Below, in pieces: positions 7,512 through 15,476 of a stretch of DNA of 64,000 bases; position 1 is the first letter of the stretch, and each line of letters opens with the position of its first letter. Source of the DNA: Kibdelosporangium banguiense. Lineage in GTDB: Bacteria > Actinomycetota > Actinomycetes > Mycobacteriales > Pseudonocardiaceae. The stretch spans positions 12,289,203-12,353,202 of the forward strand of contig NZ_JAGINW010000001.1 in NCBI RefSeq assembly GCF_017876405.1. Direction: 5' to 3'. The position numbers and the translations under genes were made by a program. The notes under the pieces are model-generated. The model saw nothing but the letters and a program-made list of their open reading frames with translations, made no database searches and was not told the DNA's origin.

Positions 7512-8477
7512 TCAGCCGGTTATCAGCTGGATGTTCTCGGTGATGTAGCCGGAGGGCTTGACCATGCCGTTGCAGCGGGTGGCGCCCTGGCCTATCTCGG
7601 CGCGGCGGGAGATGGTCACGTCGAAGGTTTCTGGGCCCGCGGACACGGTTACGACGCGGGCCTCGGACTCGAGGTCTGTCTCGATTGGACGTTCGGTGTG
7701 GGCGATCACGTCGTCGAGGCCGCGCAGGCCTGTGTGTTTGCGGACGGCTATCTCGGCGTATTGGGACCACGGGGTTGCGGCGGCGGTCCGGCCGCGCAGG
7801 TTTTCGGGCTCGACTTCGCCGTTGAGCGCGGCTTTGACCACCTGGTCGGCCTCGTTGGCGTCGAGTTGGCCGTGCAGGAAACCGTCTGGGACCACGAGGA
7901 GGTTGCCGGCCCAGCGGTCGCCGCCGACGTGGCTGACTTCCCAGGCGCGGCCGGGGTACTTGGCGCCGAGGGACGCGGCCAGCGGCCGGCCGAGCAGGGC
8001 ACAGCACATGTCTTTGGTGCCATGGGTGCAGACCAGGAACATCGGGCCGGGGTGCGGCACGCCCAGGCCGCCGCGGCCTGCGACGATGGCGTCGAGGTCC
8101 ACCTCGGAGAGTTCGCTGAGTTCGTCGATCCGAAAGCATTCCATCCAGCGGCCCTGCGGGCCGGTGCCGCCGACGAACACCCGGCGGCCGGGCAGATGGG
8201 GCTCGCGGGCGTGCCGGCCCGGCTGACGGATCAGCAACGTGCGCAGACCCTCGGCACGCAACTGTTCGACGTGTTCACGCTGCCCAGGGTCGGGAAATGC
8301 CTCGGCAAGCGCCTGCTCCAGTGCGTCGCCCGCCCATGGACCCGGATATTCGATCAACATCCAGGAACGCATGTGCGCCGCGGTCCCGGCTGGACTACCG
8401 CCGAGCATGCGCACGACCACTGCGCAGCCCGGCAGCTGTCCGCTGGGCGCTGAGGCGTCAGACATCTGGGCGGTCAT
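7512..8477 (-). CDS. Sucrase/ferredoxin-like (thioredoxin-fold) protein under iron control
   Basis: A 321-residue protein of the Suc_Fer-like family. A Cys cluster CTHGTKDMCCALLGRPLA (Cys150, Cys158, Cys159) is followed by SHVGGDRWAGNLLVVPDG. This pattern matches the thioredoxin-like 2Fe-2S ferredoxin fold in which Cys and His residues may hold a cluster. I chose ATG 8477 (MTAQMSDASAP). A GTG at 8507 would add ten residues and sits very close to the promoter element. An IdeR/DtxR-type iron box lies at 8524-8542, so expression is probably derepressed when iron is scarce. Family members occur near siderophore genes and are suspected ferric-siderophore reductases; no siderophore gene is visible nearby. 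Confidence 0.82.
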   Translation of the reverse strand: MTAQMSDASAPSGQLPGCAVVVRMLGGSPAGTAAHMRSWMLIEYPGPWAGDALEQALAEAFPDPGQREHVEQLRAEGLRTLLIRQPGRHAREPHLPGRRVFVGGTGPQGRWMECFRIDELSELSEVDLDAIVAGRGGLGVPHPGPMFLVCTHGTKDMCCALLGRPLAASLGAKYPGRAWEVSHVGGDRWAGNLLVVPDGFLHGQLDANEADQVVKAALNGEVEPENLRGRTAAATPWSQYAEIAVRKHTGLRGLDDVIAHTERPIETDLESEARVVTVSAGPETFDVTISRRAEIGQGATRCNGMVKPSGYITENIQLITG

Positions 8478-8523
8478 GAGACCGGATACCCAGAACTGAC
8501 GCTGCACCCATCCACGCAGCGAC

Positions 8524-8542
8524 TTACGTTAGGCATACCTAA
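8524..8542 (-). promoter_or_regulatory. IdeR/DtxR-type iron box
   Basis: The sequence TTACGTTAGGCATACCTAA matches the 19-base DtxR/IdeR consensus TTAGGTTAGGCTAACCTAA at 16 positions. It lies 47 bases upstream of the chosen Suc_Fer start and just past the cupin gene's stop, where an iron-loaded repressor would block the promoter. Confidence 0.72.
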
Positions 8543-8552
8543 TCTTACACAG

Positions 8553-9749
8553 CTAGCCGACAGCCAGCAGGCCCTGGGTGATCAACTCACCGAGCAGAGC
8601 CCTTACAGTCGCCCGATCGAGCGTCGGCGCGGCAATCCCGGCCAGCTCCGATATCGCCACTGTCGAGCCTGTGACCAGGGCGGACAGCACCGGCCCGGCT
8701 GCCCCGGCAAAGGTGAAGCGGCTGCCGGATGCGAGCAGCGTCACGGTCCTGTTGTCCTCGCCATATTCCAGAACCGCACGCGGGGTCAGCAGTCGGACTT
8801 CGGTGTCGTCCTCGGCGGGCAGCAGGTCCGACGTCGCGGCCCAGGGCAGGCCGATCCGCGTCAGCGCAGGTCCGTGGGCGTCCCGGTCCTTCAGGAACCG
8901 GTCGACCACGTCCGGCGTCAGCAGTGCCTCGATCCCGGCCCGCAGTTGGGCGGCATGCGCCTCACGCTGTTCCGCGGGGGCGAACCTGGGCAGGTCACGG
9001 CGGAATCGCTCGTCGACTCGCAACTGGTCGGCCAGCCAGGCGACCAGGTCGATGCCGGTGGCCGGGTTGAAGCCGATCGTCAGGTGCAGCGACTGCTCGC
9101 CGACCGCGGAAACGTCGTGCCAGTGCCCGCGTGGGACGTACAGCGCGTCGCCGTCCTCCAGCATGAAGTCGGCGATGGGCTCGGCCGGTGGCTGCGCGGG
9201 TGGCTCGACATCGCGATGCAACGGCGCCGGGCGCGTCGGGCCGTGGATACGCCACCGCTTGCGGCCGAAGATCTGCAGGATGAAGGCGTCGTGATCGTCC
9301 CAGTGCACGTCGAAGCCGTGGGTCTTGCCCCAGCCGGCGTACAGGTTGACCTGGATACGTTCCCGCAGGTCATGCTCCAGCTGGGCGGTCAGATCGGCGA
9401 CCGGGTCGACAAGCTCCTGGACGGCGTCGAGCACGAGCGTGGCGCCGTTACGCAGATGCTCGGTCAGGGGCGCGGAAAGCAGCTTCGGGATGGGTGCCCC
9501 GCGCTTGGGCGTGACCATCTCGGTGTACGTGTGGGTTGGCACGACCTCGCCGTCCTGAGCGAGACGCAGCCGTGGGAAGTCCAGGCGGTGCTGACGCAAC
9601 ACAGTGTTGAGCGTCGACCACGGCATCAAAGAGGCGAACCGGCCGGCGGTTCCGGGGAACCGGTGGTGGGCCTGGCCCTGCACCGAGCCGAGAAACTGGC
9701 TGACCTCGAGCGGTGCCACGAGGTCAGCCAGGGTGAGCGGTGTGGCCAC
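8553..9749 (-). CDS. JmjC/cupin_4-type 2-oxoglutarate Fe(II) oxygenase
   Basis: A 398-residue protein of the cupin_4/JmjC family (relatives: YcfD, ROXA, NO66), which hydroxylate protein or peptide side chains using Fe(II), O2 and 2-oxoglutarate. The iron ligands are readable: H149-x-D151 in VHWDDHD and the distal His in VPRGHWHDV (H211). The FGRKRW strand and Gly-rich jelly-roll edges fit. A C-terminal winged-helix-like dimerisation region occupies about residues 320-398. The start is GTG 9749, placed directly after the TGA of a 41-residue peptide gene (TGAGTG), so the two are translationally coupled. That context suggests the small peptide is the substrate, as in RiPP modification. A ribosomal-protein hydroxylase is the alternative. 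Confidence 0.88.
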   Translation of the reverse strand: MATPLTLADLVAPLEVSQFLGSVQGQAHHRFPGTAGRFASLMPWSTLNTVLRQHRLDFPRLRLAQDGEVVPTHTYTEMVTPKRGAPIPKLLSAPLTEHLRNGATLVLDAVQELVDPVADLTAQLEHDLRERIQVNLYAGWGKTHGFDVHWDDHDAFILQIFGRKRWRIHGPTRPAPLHRDVEPPAQPPAEPIADFMLEDGDALYVPRGHWHDVSAVGEQSLHLTIGFNPATGIDLVAWLADQLRVDERFRRDLPRFAPAEQREAHAAQLRAGIEALLTPDVVDRFLKDRDAHGPALTRIGLPWAATSDLLPAEDDTEVRLLTPRAVLEYGEDNRTVTLLASGSRFTFAGAAGPVLSALVTGSTVAISELAGIAAPTLDRATVRALLGELITQGLLAVG

Positions 9750-9875
9750 TCAGTCGTTGCCGTCGTTGTCGGTCACGGCACCGTTGGCCTTGCCGCGGTC
9801 GACCGCGGTGGTGAGCGGCTCCACGCCGATCAGCAGGCCACTGGCGGGCGGGGTGTTTGCTTGTTCCTGAGCCAT
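9750..9875 (-). CDS. Small peptide, candidate RiPP precursor for JmjC oxygenase
   Basis: A 41-residue frame that starts with ATG at 9875, has GAGG about eight bases upstream, and stops at 9750-9752 immediately before the cupin gene's GTG. It begins MAQEQANTPPASG, has a middle segment LLIGVEPLTTAVDRGKANG, and ends GAVTDNDGND. No signal peptide, membrane helix or Cys is present. A hydrophobic leader-like motif (GLLIGVEPL) followed by a small, Asp/Asn/Gly-rich tail is what a precursor with leader and modified core would look like. Asp and Asn are classic substrates of JmjC-type hydroxylases. The function is inferred only from size and position. It is shorter than most annotation cut-offs and easily missed. 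Confidence 0.72.
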   Translation of the reverse strand: MAQEQANTPPASGLLIGVEPLTTAVDRGKANGAVTDNDGND

Positions 9876-9914
9876 CTGGCGACCTCACAGAGTGTTAGAT
9901 GGAACCGAACATTC

Positions 9915-9936
9915 CGTAATGCCATGTCAGATTACG
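9915..9936. promoter_or_regulatory. Inverted repeat upstream of the peptide gene
   Basis: CGTAAT-N10-ATTACG is a perfect 6-10-6 inverted repeat in the 78-base gap between the PLP-like gene and the peptide gene, 40 bases before the peptide start. It could be an operator giving the peptide and cupin genes their own control, or a weak attenuating hairpin. Confidence 0.35.
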
Positions 9937-9953
9937 TGATCAACTGGGGGGAT

Positions 9954-10838
9954 TCATCGGTCATTCGGGGTTGTTCCCAGTACCCGGACCTGATCCGTGG
10001 TGAGCAATCGCACGTAGTCATCCAGGGGGCGACGGCCGGTGACCGCGATCCGCAGCCAGGTCTGATCGTCCACTGTGGTCAGTTCCAGGCCGTCGCAGGC
10101 AAGGTCCGCCACGGCTTCGTCGGTCGCGGTCCCGGGCCGGAAGACCACTGTGGCCAGGGCGGGTTCGGCCCACAGCCGCAGCCCTGGGCGGGCCCGGATC
10201 TCGGCGGCGAGGGCCGTGGCGACGTCGCAGCGGCGCTCGGCCGACGGCCCGATCTGTGTGCGGCATGCCCGGAAGACCGCCGCCATCTCCGGATGCCCGA
10301 TCATCCGCACACCGGTCAGCGAACCGACGTCCCGGACAGCAAGTAATCCCGTCGAAACCCCTAGTTCGGGCAATTCCACCGTCACCGAATCGGCCATTTC
10401 GATCCCGTCCAGTAACGGCCGCAACCGCTCGCTGAACAATGCCGATCCCCCGCCTGCGGCATCGACGTGTAACCACGAACCACGCAACCGGCACAGCCGG
10501 CCGATCTCCCGCAGCGGGTCGATCGTTCCGGTGCCGGCCGTGCCCGCGGACACCACGACCACGCTCGCGGCGGCCAGTTCGCCGAGTTTGGCTGGGATCT
10601 GGCCGACCGAGTCGAGCACGAGCGGCGGGGGCATCCCCAGCTGCTCGGTCGCACGGGCCACGCTGGACCGTGCGCTACGTGCACATACGACCTGAACGGG
10701 TGCGCCCGCCGCGTCCTTCTTAGCGAGCAACAACCCGAGCAGGTCGGATTCAGAACCGCCGTTGGTGATCACGGCGCCGGGTACCCCTCGCGGGAAGCAC
10801 AACCGCGCGACGCTGGCCTCCATCGACGGTTCGGTCAT
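9954..10838 (-). CDS. Truncated, catalytically degenerate PLP decarboxylase-like protein
   Basis: A 294-residue relative of group II PLP decarboxylases (DDC/GAD type), which are usually 450-500 residues. It begins right at the phosphate-binding loop (ITNGGSESDLLGLLLAK, canonical TSGGTESN), so the usual N-terminal 100-150 residues are absent. VCARSARSSVARATEQLG keeps the next block, but the PLP-stacking His is Arg57. WLHVDAAGGGSALFS keeps the PLP-N1 Asp126. In the following block, where DPHKW with the Schiff-base Lys is expected, the sequence is SVTVELPELGVSTGLL, so the Lys is missing. The start overlaps the upstream stop as ATGA, which argues for a maintained gene rather than random decay. 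It is probably not an active decarboxylase; a binding or scaffold role is possible. Confidence 0.75.
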   Translation of the reverse strand: MTEPSMEASVARLCFPRGVPGAVITNGGSESDLLGLLLAKKDAAGAPVQVVCARSARSSVARATEQLGMPPPLVLDSVGQIPAKLGELAAASVVVVSAGTAGTGTIDPLREIGRLCRLRGSWLHVDAAGGGSALFSERLRPLLDGIEMADSVTVELPELGVSTGLLAVRDVGSLTGVRMIGHPEMAAVFRACRTQIGPSAERRCDVATALAAEIRARPGLRLWAEPALATVVFRPGTATDEAVADLACDGLELTTVDDQTWLRIAVTGRRPLDDYVRLLTTDQVRVLGTTPNDR

Positions 10839-11785
10839 TCCGGAGCCAGCGCCCTGACCGCCTCGCGTGGATCGTCACCGGTGGGCAGCACGTTGATCAC
10901 CGGGGTGTCGAGACCCGCCGCGACGTACTCGGCGACCCGCTCGCGGCACTGTTGCGGACTGCCGTGGACGATCAAGTCGTCCACGACCTCGTCCGGGATC
11001 ACCTGGTTGGCCGTTGCGCGGTCACCGGCCGCCCACGCGTCGTGCATCGGTTTGAGGATCTCGCCCCGGCCCAGCCAGTCGTGGAACGCCGCGTACACCG
11101 GAACCGTGAGATAGCTGCTGATCAGCAGCCGGCCGAGGCCCCGGGCGGCGGCCACGTCCTCGGTCGGGCAGACGAAGATCCGCGCCACGAGCTCGAAGTC
11201 CGGGCCGACCTCGGCCCTGATCTTCGGCACGTCGGATGGCGCCAGCCAGTTCGTGATCGCGCCGTCGGCCTGCTTGCGGGCCAGCTTGAGCATGCCCGGC
11301 CGCAGCGCCGCGAGCATGATCTTCGGCGGTGGCTGCGGCGGGCGCTCCAGCTTGAACTTCGAGATCTCGAAGGTCGGATACTTCTGCGACACCTTCTCGC
11401 CGGCCAGGGCCGAACGCAGGAACCGCACCGTGTCCCTTGTGCGGGCGAAGGGCTCGGTGAACTCCTGGGAGTTCCAGTTGGTCACGATCACCGGCGACGA
11501 CGTGCCGATACCCAGCACGAAACGATCCGGCGCGAGCTCGGCGATGGTGGCCGCGGTCATCGCCAGCAGACCGGGACCGCGCGTGTAGACCGGGGCGATC
11601 GCGGTGCCCAGCCGCAGTCTCGGCGCCCACTCGGCGGCAAGGGCGAGCGGGGTGAACGCGTCGGTGCCCGCGGTCTCGGCCGTCCACACGTCGGTGTATC
11701 CGGCGTCGGGCAACTCCTTGACCAGCTCGCGGTGCTCAGCGAGCGGAACTCCGGTCAGCGGCAGCGTGATGCCCCAGCGTCCCAT
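10835..11785 (-). CDS. LLM-class F420/FMN-dependent oxidoreductase
   Basis: A 316-residue luciferase-like (beta-alpha)8-barrel enzyme. The start MGRWGITLPLTGVPLAEHRE, the strand YTDVWTAETAGTDAFTPLAL, and LRLGTAIAPVYTRGPGLLAM, FVLGIGTSSPVIV fit the F420-dependent LLM subgroup. C-terminal segments GSPQQCRERVAEYVAAG are family-typical. Such enzymes transfer hydride between reduced F420 (or FMN) and small or peptide substrates. The gene follows the S9 peptidase by 26 bases and overlaps the PLP-like gene by four, so it belongs to the same transcription unit as the peptide and cupin genes. Confidence 0.85.
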   Translation of the reverse strand: MGRWGITLPLTGVPLAEHRELVKELPDAGYTDVWTAETAGTDAFTPLALAAEWAPRLRLGTAIAPVYTRGPGLLAMTAATIAELAPDRFVLGIGTSSPVIVTNWNSQEFTEPFARTRDTVRFLRSALAGEKVSQKYPTFEISKFKLERPPQPPPKIMLAALRPGMLKLARKQADGAITNWLAPSDVPKIRAEVGPDFELVARIFVCPTEDVAAARGLGRLLISSYLTVPVYAAFHDWLGRGEILKPMHDAWAAGDRATANQVIPDEVVDDLIVHGSPQQCRERVAEYVAAGLDTPVINVLPTGDDPREAVRALAPE

Positions 11786-11811
11786 TCACATATTCCCTTC
11801 TTTCACAGTTG

Positions 11812-13899
11812 CTACCGGACCTTACCGAGTGCCTCATGCAGCCAGGTCGTCTGCAACAGAAGGAAATTCTCCGAAGTCGCCTCGTCCTGCGGCGTCATGT
11901 GCGTCACGCCCGGCAACGGCAACAGTGTGTGCGGGCGTCCGGCGGCCACGAGCGCGGACGAGAGCCGCAGCGAGTGGGCCACGACGACGTTGTCATCGGC
12001 CAGCCCGTGGATGATCATCAGCGGACGCTCCAGATTGGGCGCGTCAACCGGCAAAGAGTTGCGCTCGTACACCTCTGGGTGAGTGTCGGGATGGCCGAGG
12101 TAACGCTCGGTGTAGTGCGTGTCATAGAGCCGCCAGTCGGTCACAGGCGCGCCCGCGATCGCCGCGTGGAACACGTCCGGCCGGCGCAGGACCGCCAGCG
12201 CGGCCAGGTACCCGCCGTACGACCAACCCCGAATCCCGACCCTGGCCAGATCCAGGTCCGGATACAGCTCGGCAGCCGCGTGCAGGCCGTCCACCTGGTC
12301 GATCAAGGTCACGTCGGCGAGGTCGAACGCGATCTCACGCTCCCAGTCCGGCCCCCGGCCAGGCGTGCCCCGGCCGTCGATCACCAGCACCGCGAAGCCC
12401 TGATCCGCCAGCCATTGCGACGTCAGGTAGGCGTTCCGGGAGGCCAGGACACGCTGCGCGTGCGGGCCGCCGTACGGGTCGAGCAGCACAGGCAGCTTGC
12501 CGCTGCCGGGCTCGTGACCAGCTGGGAACAGCAGCGCGGCACGCAGCTCGCGGGCCCCTAGTTTGAGGTCGATGACCTTCGGCTCCAGCGGCGGCTTCAC
12601 CGCCAGCGACTCGACTTTGCCGATCTGTTCCCGGCCGCGCAGGACTGTGACATCCGGACCGGCTTCACTCATCCGCCACGAGGTGAGGACCGTGATCTCG
12701 CCCGACCGGGTCGCCGAGTGCACACCGTCCACTGAGGACAACTGCGTCACACCGTCCGCGCCCGCACGGTAGACGTGTACCTGCCTCGGGTCGTCGGCCG
12801 ACGCGGTGAAGATGACGTCGTCCGCCGTGTCGAGCACGGAACGCACCTGCAGGCTCGCGTCAGTGACCTCCTTACCGTCGATCACCAAGCGGTACGCGCC
12901 GTCGGAGACCGCGACCCGTACGAGCCTGCCGTCCGCCGTCCACGCGGGGACGCCCGTCACGATGTCAACCCAATGCGGGTCCGTTTCCTCGTGTAGCAGC
13001 TCCGTCGCGCCGTTGTCCGGGTTGAGCGTGCGGATCTGCATGGTCCGTTGGTCACGCGTCTCCACCGCCAGCAACGGCGGGCCGCCCGCCGACCAGTGCA
13101 CGTTCGCCAGGTACTCGGTTCCGGTCCAGTCGACCTGGACCCGGCTGCCGTCCAGGCCGATCACCAGCAGGTTGACCTTCACGTTCGGCGTGCCCGCAGC
13201 CGGGTAGTGCACGGTGTGTGCCTCGGCGGCCGGGTTCGCCGGGTCGGAGATGTGCCAGCGCAGCACGTCAGAGCGATCCGTATGGGCCACGACCAGGCGC
13301 TGCCCGTCCGGCGACCACCAATAGCCGCGCGACCTGTTCATCTCCTCGGCCGCGATGAACTCCGCGAGACCGTACGCCCGGTCGTCGCCCGCGGGCACAG
13401 CCAACGCACGGTCACCCGTACCGTCCACATTGACCACACGCAGCGCGTTGTTCGACACGTATGCGACGTGCGTACCCGTCGGGTTCGGCCGCGGGTCGAC
13501 CACAGGAGACGCCGTGTCCAACTGCCTGGTCTCGCCGGTGGCCGTGTCGGTGACGTACAACCTGCCCGACAATGCGAAAGCGACAATCCGTACGGCGCTG
13601 TCGGCAGCATTACCCACAATCCCGCTGGCCTGCTGCCGGGCGCGCTCACGGCGAGCGCGTTCCTCAGCGGACAGTTCCTCATCGCCGTCCGACAGCAGCA
13701 CGGCCGGATCTGCCAGCACGGACTCCTTGCCGGTGGCCAGGTCCAGCTGCCAGAGGCTGTGCCGGCGCTCCTGGCCGGACGGGGAACGCAGGAACAACAC
13801 GCGGCTGCCGTCCGGTGCGACCCGGATCTCCTTCGGGGTGCCCAGCGTGAACCGCTGGGTGCGGGCCTGCATGCGGAGGAACGATGTCTCACGGGTCAC
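11812..13899 (-). CDS. S9-family (DPP IV/prolyl oligopeptidase-type) peptidase
   Basis: A 695-residue serine peptidase with an N-terminal beta-propeller (repeated WSPDG/YVSNNALRV-type blades) and a C-terminal alpha/beta-hydrolase. The catalytic triad is readable: Ser560 in GWSYGGY, Asp635 in GLADDN, His667 in GVTHM. The propeller contains EEMNRSRGYWWSPDG, which resembles the Glu pair that holds the free N-terminus in DPP IV, so dipeptide release after Pro or Ala is likely. There is no signal peptide, so it is cytosolic. It is the first gene of the minus-strand string leading to the 41-residue peptide. It may be a general peptidase or the trimming protease of that system. It is divergent from an HtrA-like gene. 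Confidence 0.93.
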   Translation of the reverse strand: MTRETSFLRMQARTQRFTLGTPKEIRVAPDGSRVLFLRSPSGQERRHSLWQLDLATGKESVLADPAVLLSDGDEELSAEERARRERARQQASGIVGNAADSAVRIVAFALSGRLYVTDTATGETRQLDTASPVVDPRPNPTGTHVAYVSNNALRVVNVDGTGDRALAVPAGDDRAYGLAEFIAAEEMNRSRGYWWSPDGQRLVVAHTDRSDVLRWHISDPANPAAEAHTVHYPAAGTPNVKVNLLVIGLDGSRVQVDWTGTEYLANVHWSAGGPPLLAVETRDQRTMQIRTLNPDNGATELLHEETDPHWVDIVTGVPAWTADGRLVRVAVSDGAYRLVIDGKEVTDASLQVRSVLDTADDVIFTASADDPRQVHVYRAGADGVTQLSSVDGVHSATRSGEITVLTSWRMSEAGPDVTVLRGREQIGKVESLAVKPPLEPKVIDLKLGARELRAALLFPAGHEPGSGKLPVLLDPYGGPHAQRVLASRNAYLTSQWLADQGFAVLVIDGRGTPGRGPDWEREIAFDLADVTLIDQVDGLHAAAELYPDLDLARVGIRGWSYGGYLAALAVLRRPDVFHAAIAGAPVTDWRLYDTHYTERYLGHPDTHPEVYERNSLPVDAPNLERPLMIIHGLADDNVVVAHSLRLSSALVAAGRPHTLLPLPGVTHMTPQDEATSENFLLLQTTWLHEALGKVR

Positions 13900-13978
13900 A
13901 GGGCGACCCTAACGTTTCTTGGGAAGCCCATTGGCGATCCTCAGGGTGTTCTCATTTCTTGGTCGCAGAGTTGGTGCC

Positions 13979-14944
13979 ATGACCACGACACCGCAGATGA
14001 CTCCGCCCCAGCACTACGGCCCGGCCCAGTACCCGCCGATGACGCCGCCCCCGGCGTACAACAACGGTGGCGGCCTACCACCGACGGGCGGGCCGGTGCC
14101 GCCTGCGCTGGCGAACCCCGGCAAGCCCCGCCGCTTCCGCCGCGGAGCCGTCGCCCTCACCATCGCCGCGGTGATCGGGGCAGGCGCGGTAGGTGGCGTG
14201 ACCGGCGCCCTCATCGACTCCGGCAACGCGACCACCCCCACAGCGTCGACACCGATAGTCCAGAACGTCGGCACAAACACGCCTTCCGACGTAAGCGCGG
14301 TCGCCAGCAAGGTGCTCCCCAGCGTGGTCCAGGTGAACGTGCGCACAGCGAACGCCGAGGGCATCGGCTCCGGCGTGATCCTGACCGCCGACGGCCGAAT
14401 CCTGACCAACAACCATGTGGTGTCAGGCGCGTCCCAGGTAACCGTGACCCTCAACGACGGCCGCAACTTCCCAGCCACAGTCGTGGGCACAGACGCCGCC
14501 AGCGACCTCGCCGTGCTGCAACTGCAAGGAGCCTCCGGCCTGATCCCGGCAACACTCGGCGACTCAAGCTCGGTGAAGATCGGTGACGAGGTGGTGGCCT
14601 TCGGCTCACCCGGCGGCCTGCAGGGAACTGTGACCTCCGGCATCGTCAGCGCCTTGAACCGAGACGTGAACGTCCCAGCCGACGAAGGCCAGCAGAACCC
14701 CTTCGCCAGCAACAGCCGCGGCGGCGCCCAGACAACCTACAAGGCAATCCAGACCGACGCCTCGATCAACCAGGGCAACTCCGGCGGCCCCCTGGTCAAC
14801 GCCAACGGCGAAGTGATCGGCATCAACTCCGCGATCTACTCCCCAGTGTCCACATCGGATGGACGCGCGGGCAGCGTCGGCATCGGCTTCGCCATCCCCA
14901 TCAACGACGCCAAAACCGTAATCGCCAACATAGTCGGCAACTGA
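13979..14944 (+). CDS. Membrane-anchored HtrA-like serine protease without PDZ
   Basis: A 321-residue trypsin-like S1C protease. A Pro/Tyr-rich cytosolic tail (1-50) and one transmembrane helix (about 56-78) precede an extracytoplasmic protease domain. The triad is His146 (TNNHVV), Asp176 (ASDLAVL) and Ser268 (GNSGGPL). The domain ends at residue 321, so the C-terminal PDZ of classical HtrA/PepD is missing. I chose ATG 13979 because upstream codons to 13919 overlap the divergent promoter region. It probably handles misfolded or surface proteins. Transcription ends at the hairpin at 14964-14991. Confidence 0.92.
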   Translation: MTTTPQMTPPQHYGPAQYPPMTPPPAYNNGGGLPPTGGPVPPALANPGKPRRFRRGAVALTIAAVIGAGAVGGVTGALIDSGNATTPTASTPIVQNVGTNTPSDVSAVASKVLPSVVQVNVRTANAEGIGSGVILTADGRILTNNHVVSGASQVTVTLNDGRNFPATVVGTDAASDLAVLQLQGASGLIPATLGDSSSVKIGDEVVAFGSPGGLQGTVTSGIVSALNRDVNVPADEGQQNPFASNSRGGAQTTYKAIQTDASINQGNSGGPLVNANGEVIGINSAIYSPVSTSDGRAGSVGIGFAIPINDAKTVIANIVGN

Positions 14945-14963
14945 ACCCAGAAATCCCACCAAG

Positions 14964-14991
14964 CGTGCGCCCGTTCCCCAACGGGCGCACG
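14964..14991 (+). terminator. Hairpin terminator after HtrA-like gene
   Basis: Twelve-base perfect arms (CGTGCGCCCGTT and its complement) around a CCCC loop, 20 bases after the stop codon. No U-run follows. Confidence 0.65.
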
Positions 14992-14999
14992 ACGCTTCC

Positions 15000-15413
15000 C
15001 ACCATCTGTGGGAAGCCCGCCGCCCCGCAAGAGCACAATCCTCAGACAACCACCACAGCCACACCAGAAAACCACAACCCGAGCATCATCAAACCGCCCC
15101 ACCCCAAGAGAACAGCCCCCGCCACTCCCAGGGGGGCGTCCCTGGTCCAGTCTATCGGGGGAGCGTGATCGAGAAGGGGTTTGCGGTGGGCTGTGGACAA
15201 CTGGATTTGCGAGTGGACCGTTCGCACTGACAGCTGCTGGTCACGGCTTTGGCGGTGGACGCATCAGGTCACAGCTTGGGCCGAGGCGTCAAGTCGGGCC
15301 GCGAGCCGCAGTCGAGACGGCGGACAGGCCCCGACCGAGGCCTGAGCGCCCACCGATCCGGGCCGAAACCGCTTCCGCCTGACCCTGAACCGTGACAAGA
15401 ACCTTCCGCAGGG
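15000..15413. other. Non-coding gap before GH16 gene
   Basis: About 410 bases between the HtrA-like terminator and the GH16 promoter. Reading frames here are short and not coding-like. A C-rich tract lies near 15095-15140 and a GC-rich stretch near 15285-15375. I see no RNA gene or mobile element. Confidence 0.4.
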
Positions 15414-15447
15414 TTGACACAAGCGCGTGAGAGCGCTCTCATAATCA
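15414..15447 (+). promoter_or_regulatory. GH16 promoter with LacI-type operator
   Basis: TTGACA (-35-like) at 15414-15419 is followed by a perfect 14-base palindrome TGAGAGCGCTCTCA at 15428-15441 and an AT-rich TAATCA. The palindrome resembles the CebR operator TGGGAGCGCTCCCA of cellulose-degrading actinomycetes, which is bound by a LacI-family repressor. Sugar-induced control of the glucanase is likely. Confidence 0.62.
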
Positions 15448-15476
15448 CACAAACCGGTGTGACAAGGAGGTCGCCT

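Noticed and set aside
7414..8139. N-terminal extension of the first acyl-CoA dehydrogenase
   Set aside because: The extension is Arg/Pro-rich, overlaps the Suc_Fer gene in another frame, and includes the probable operator region.
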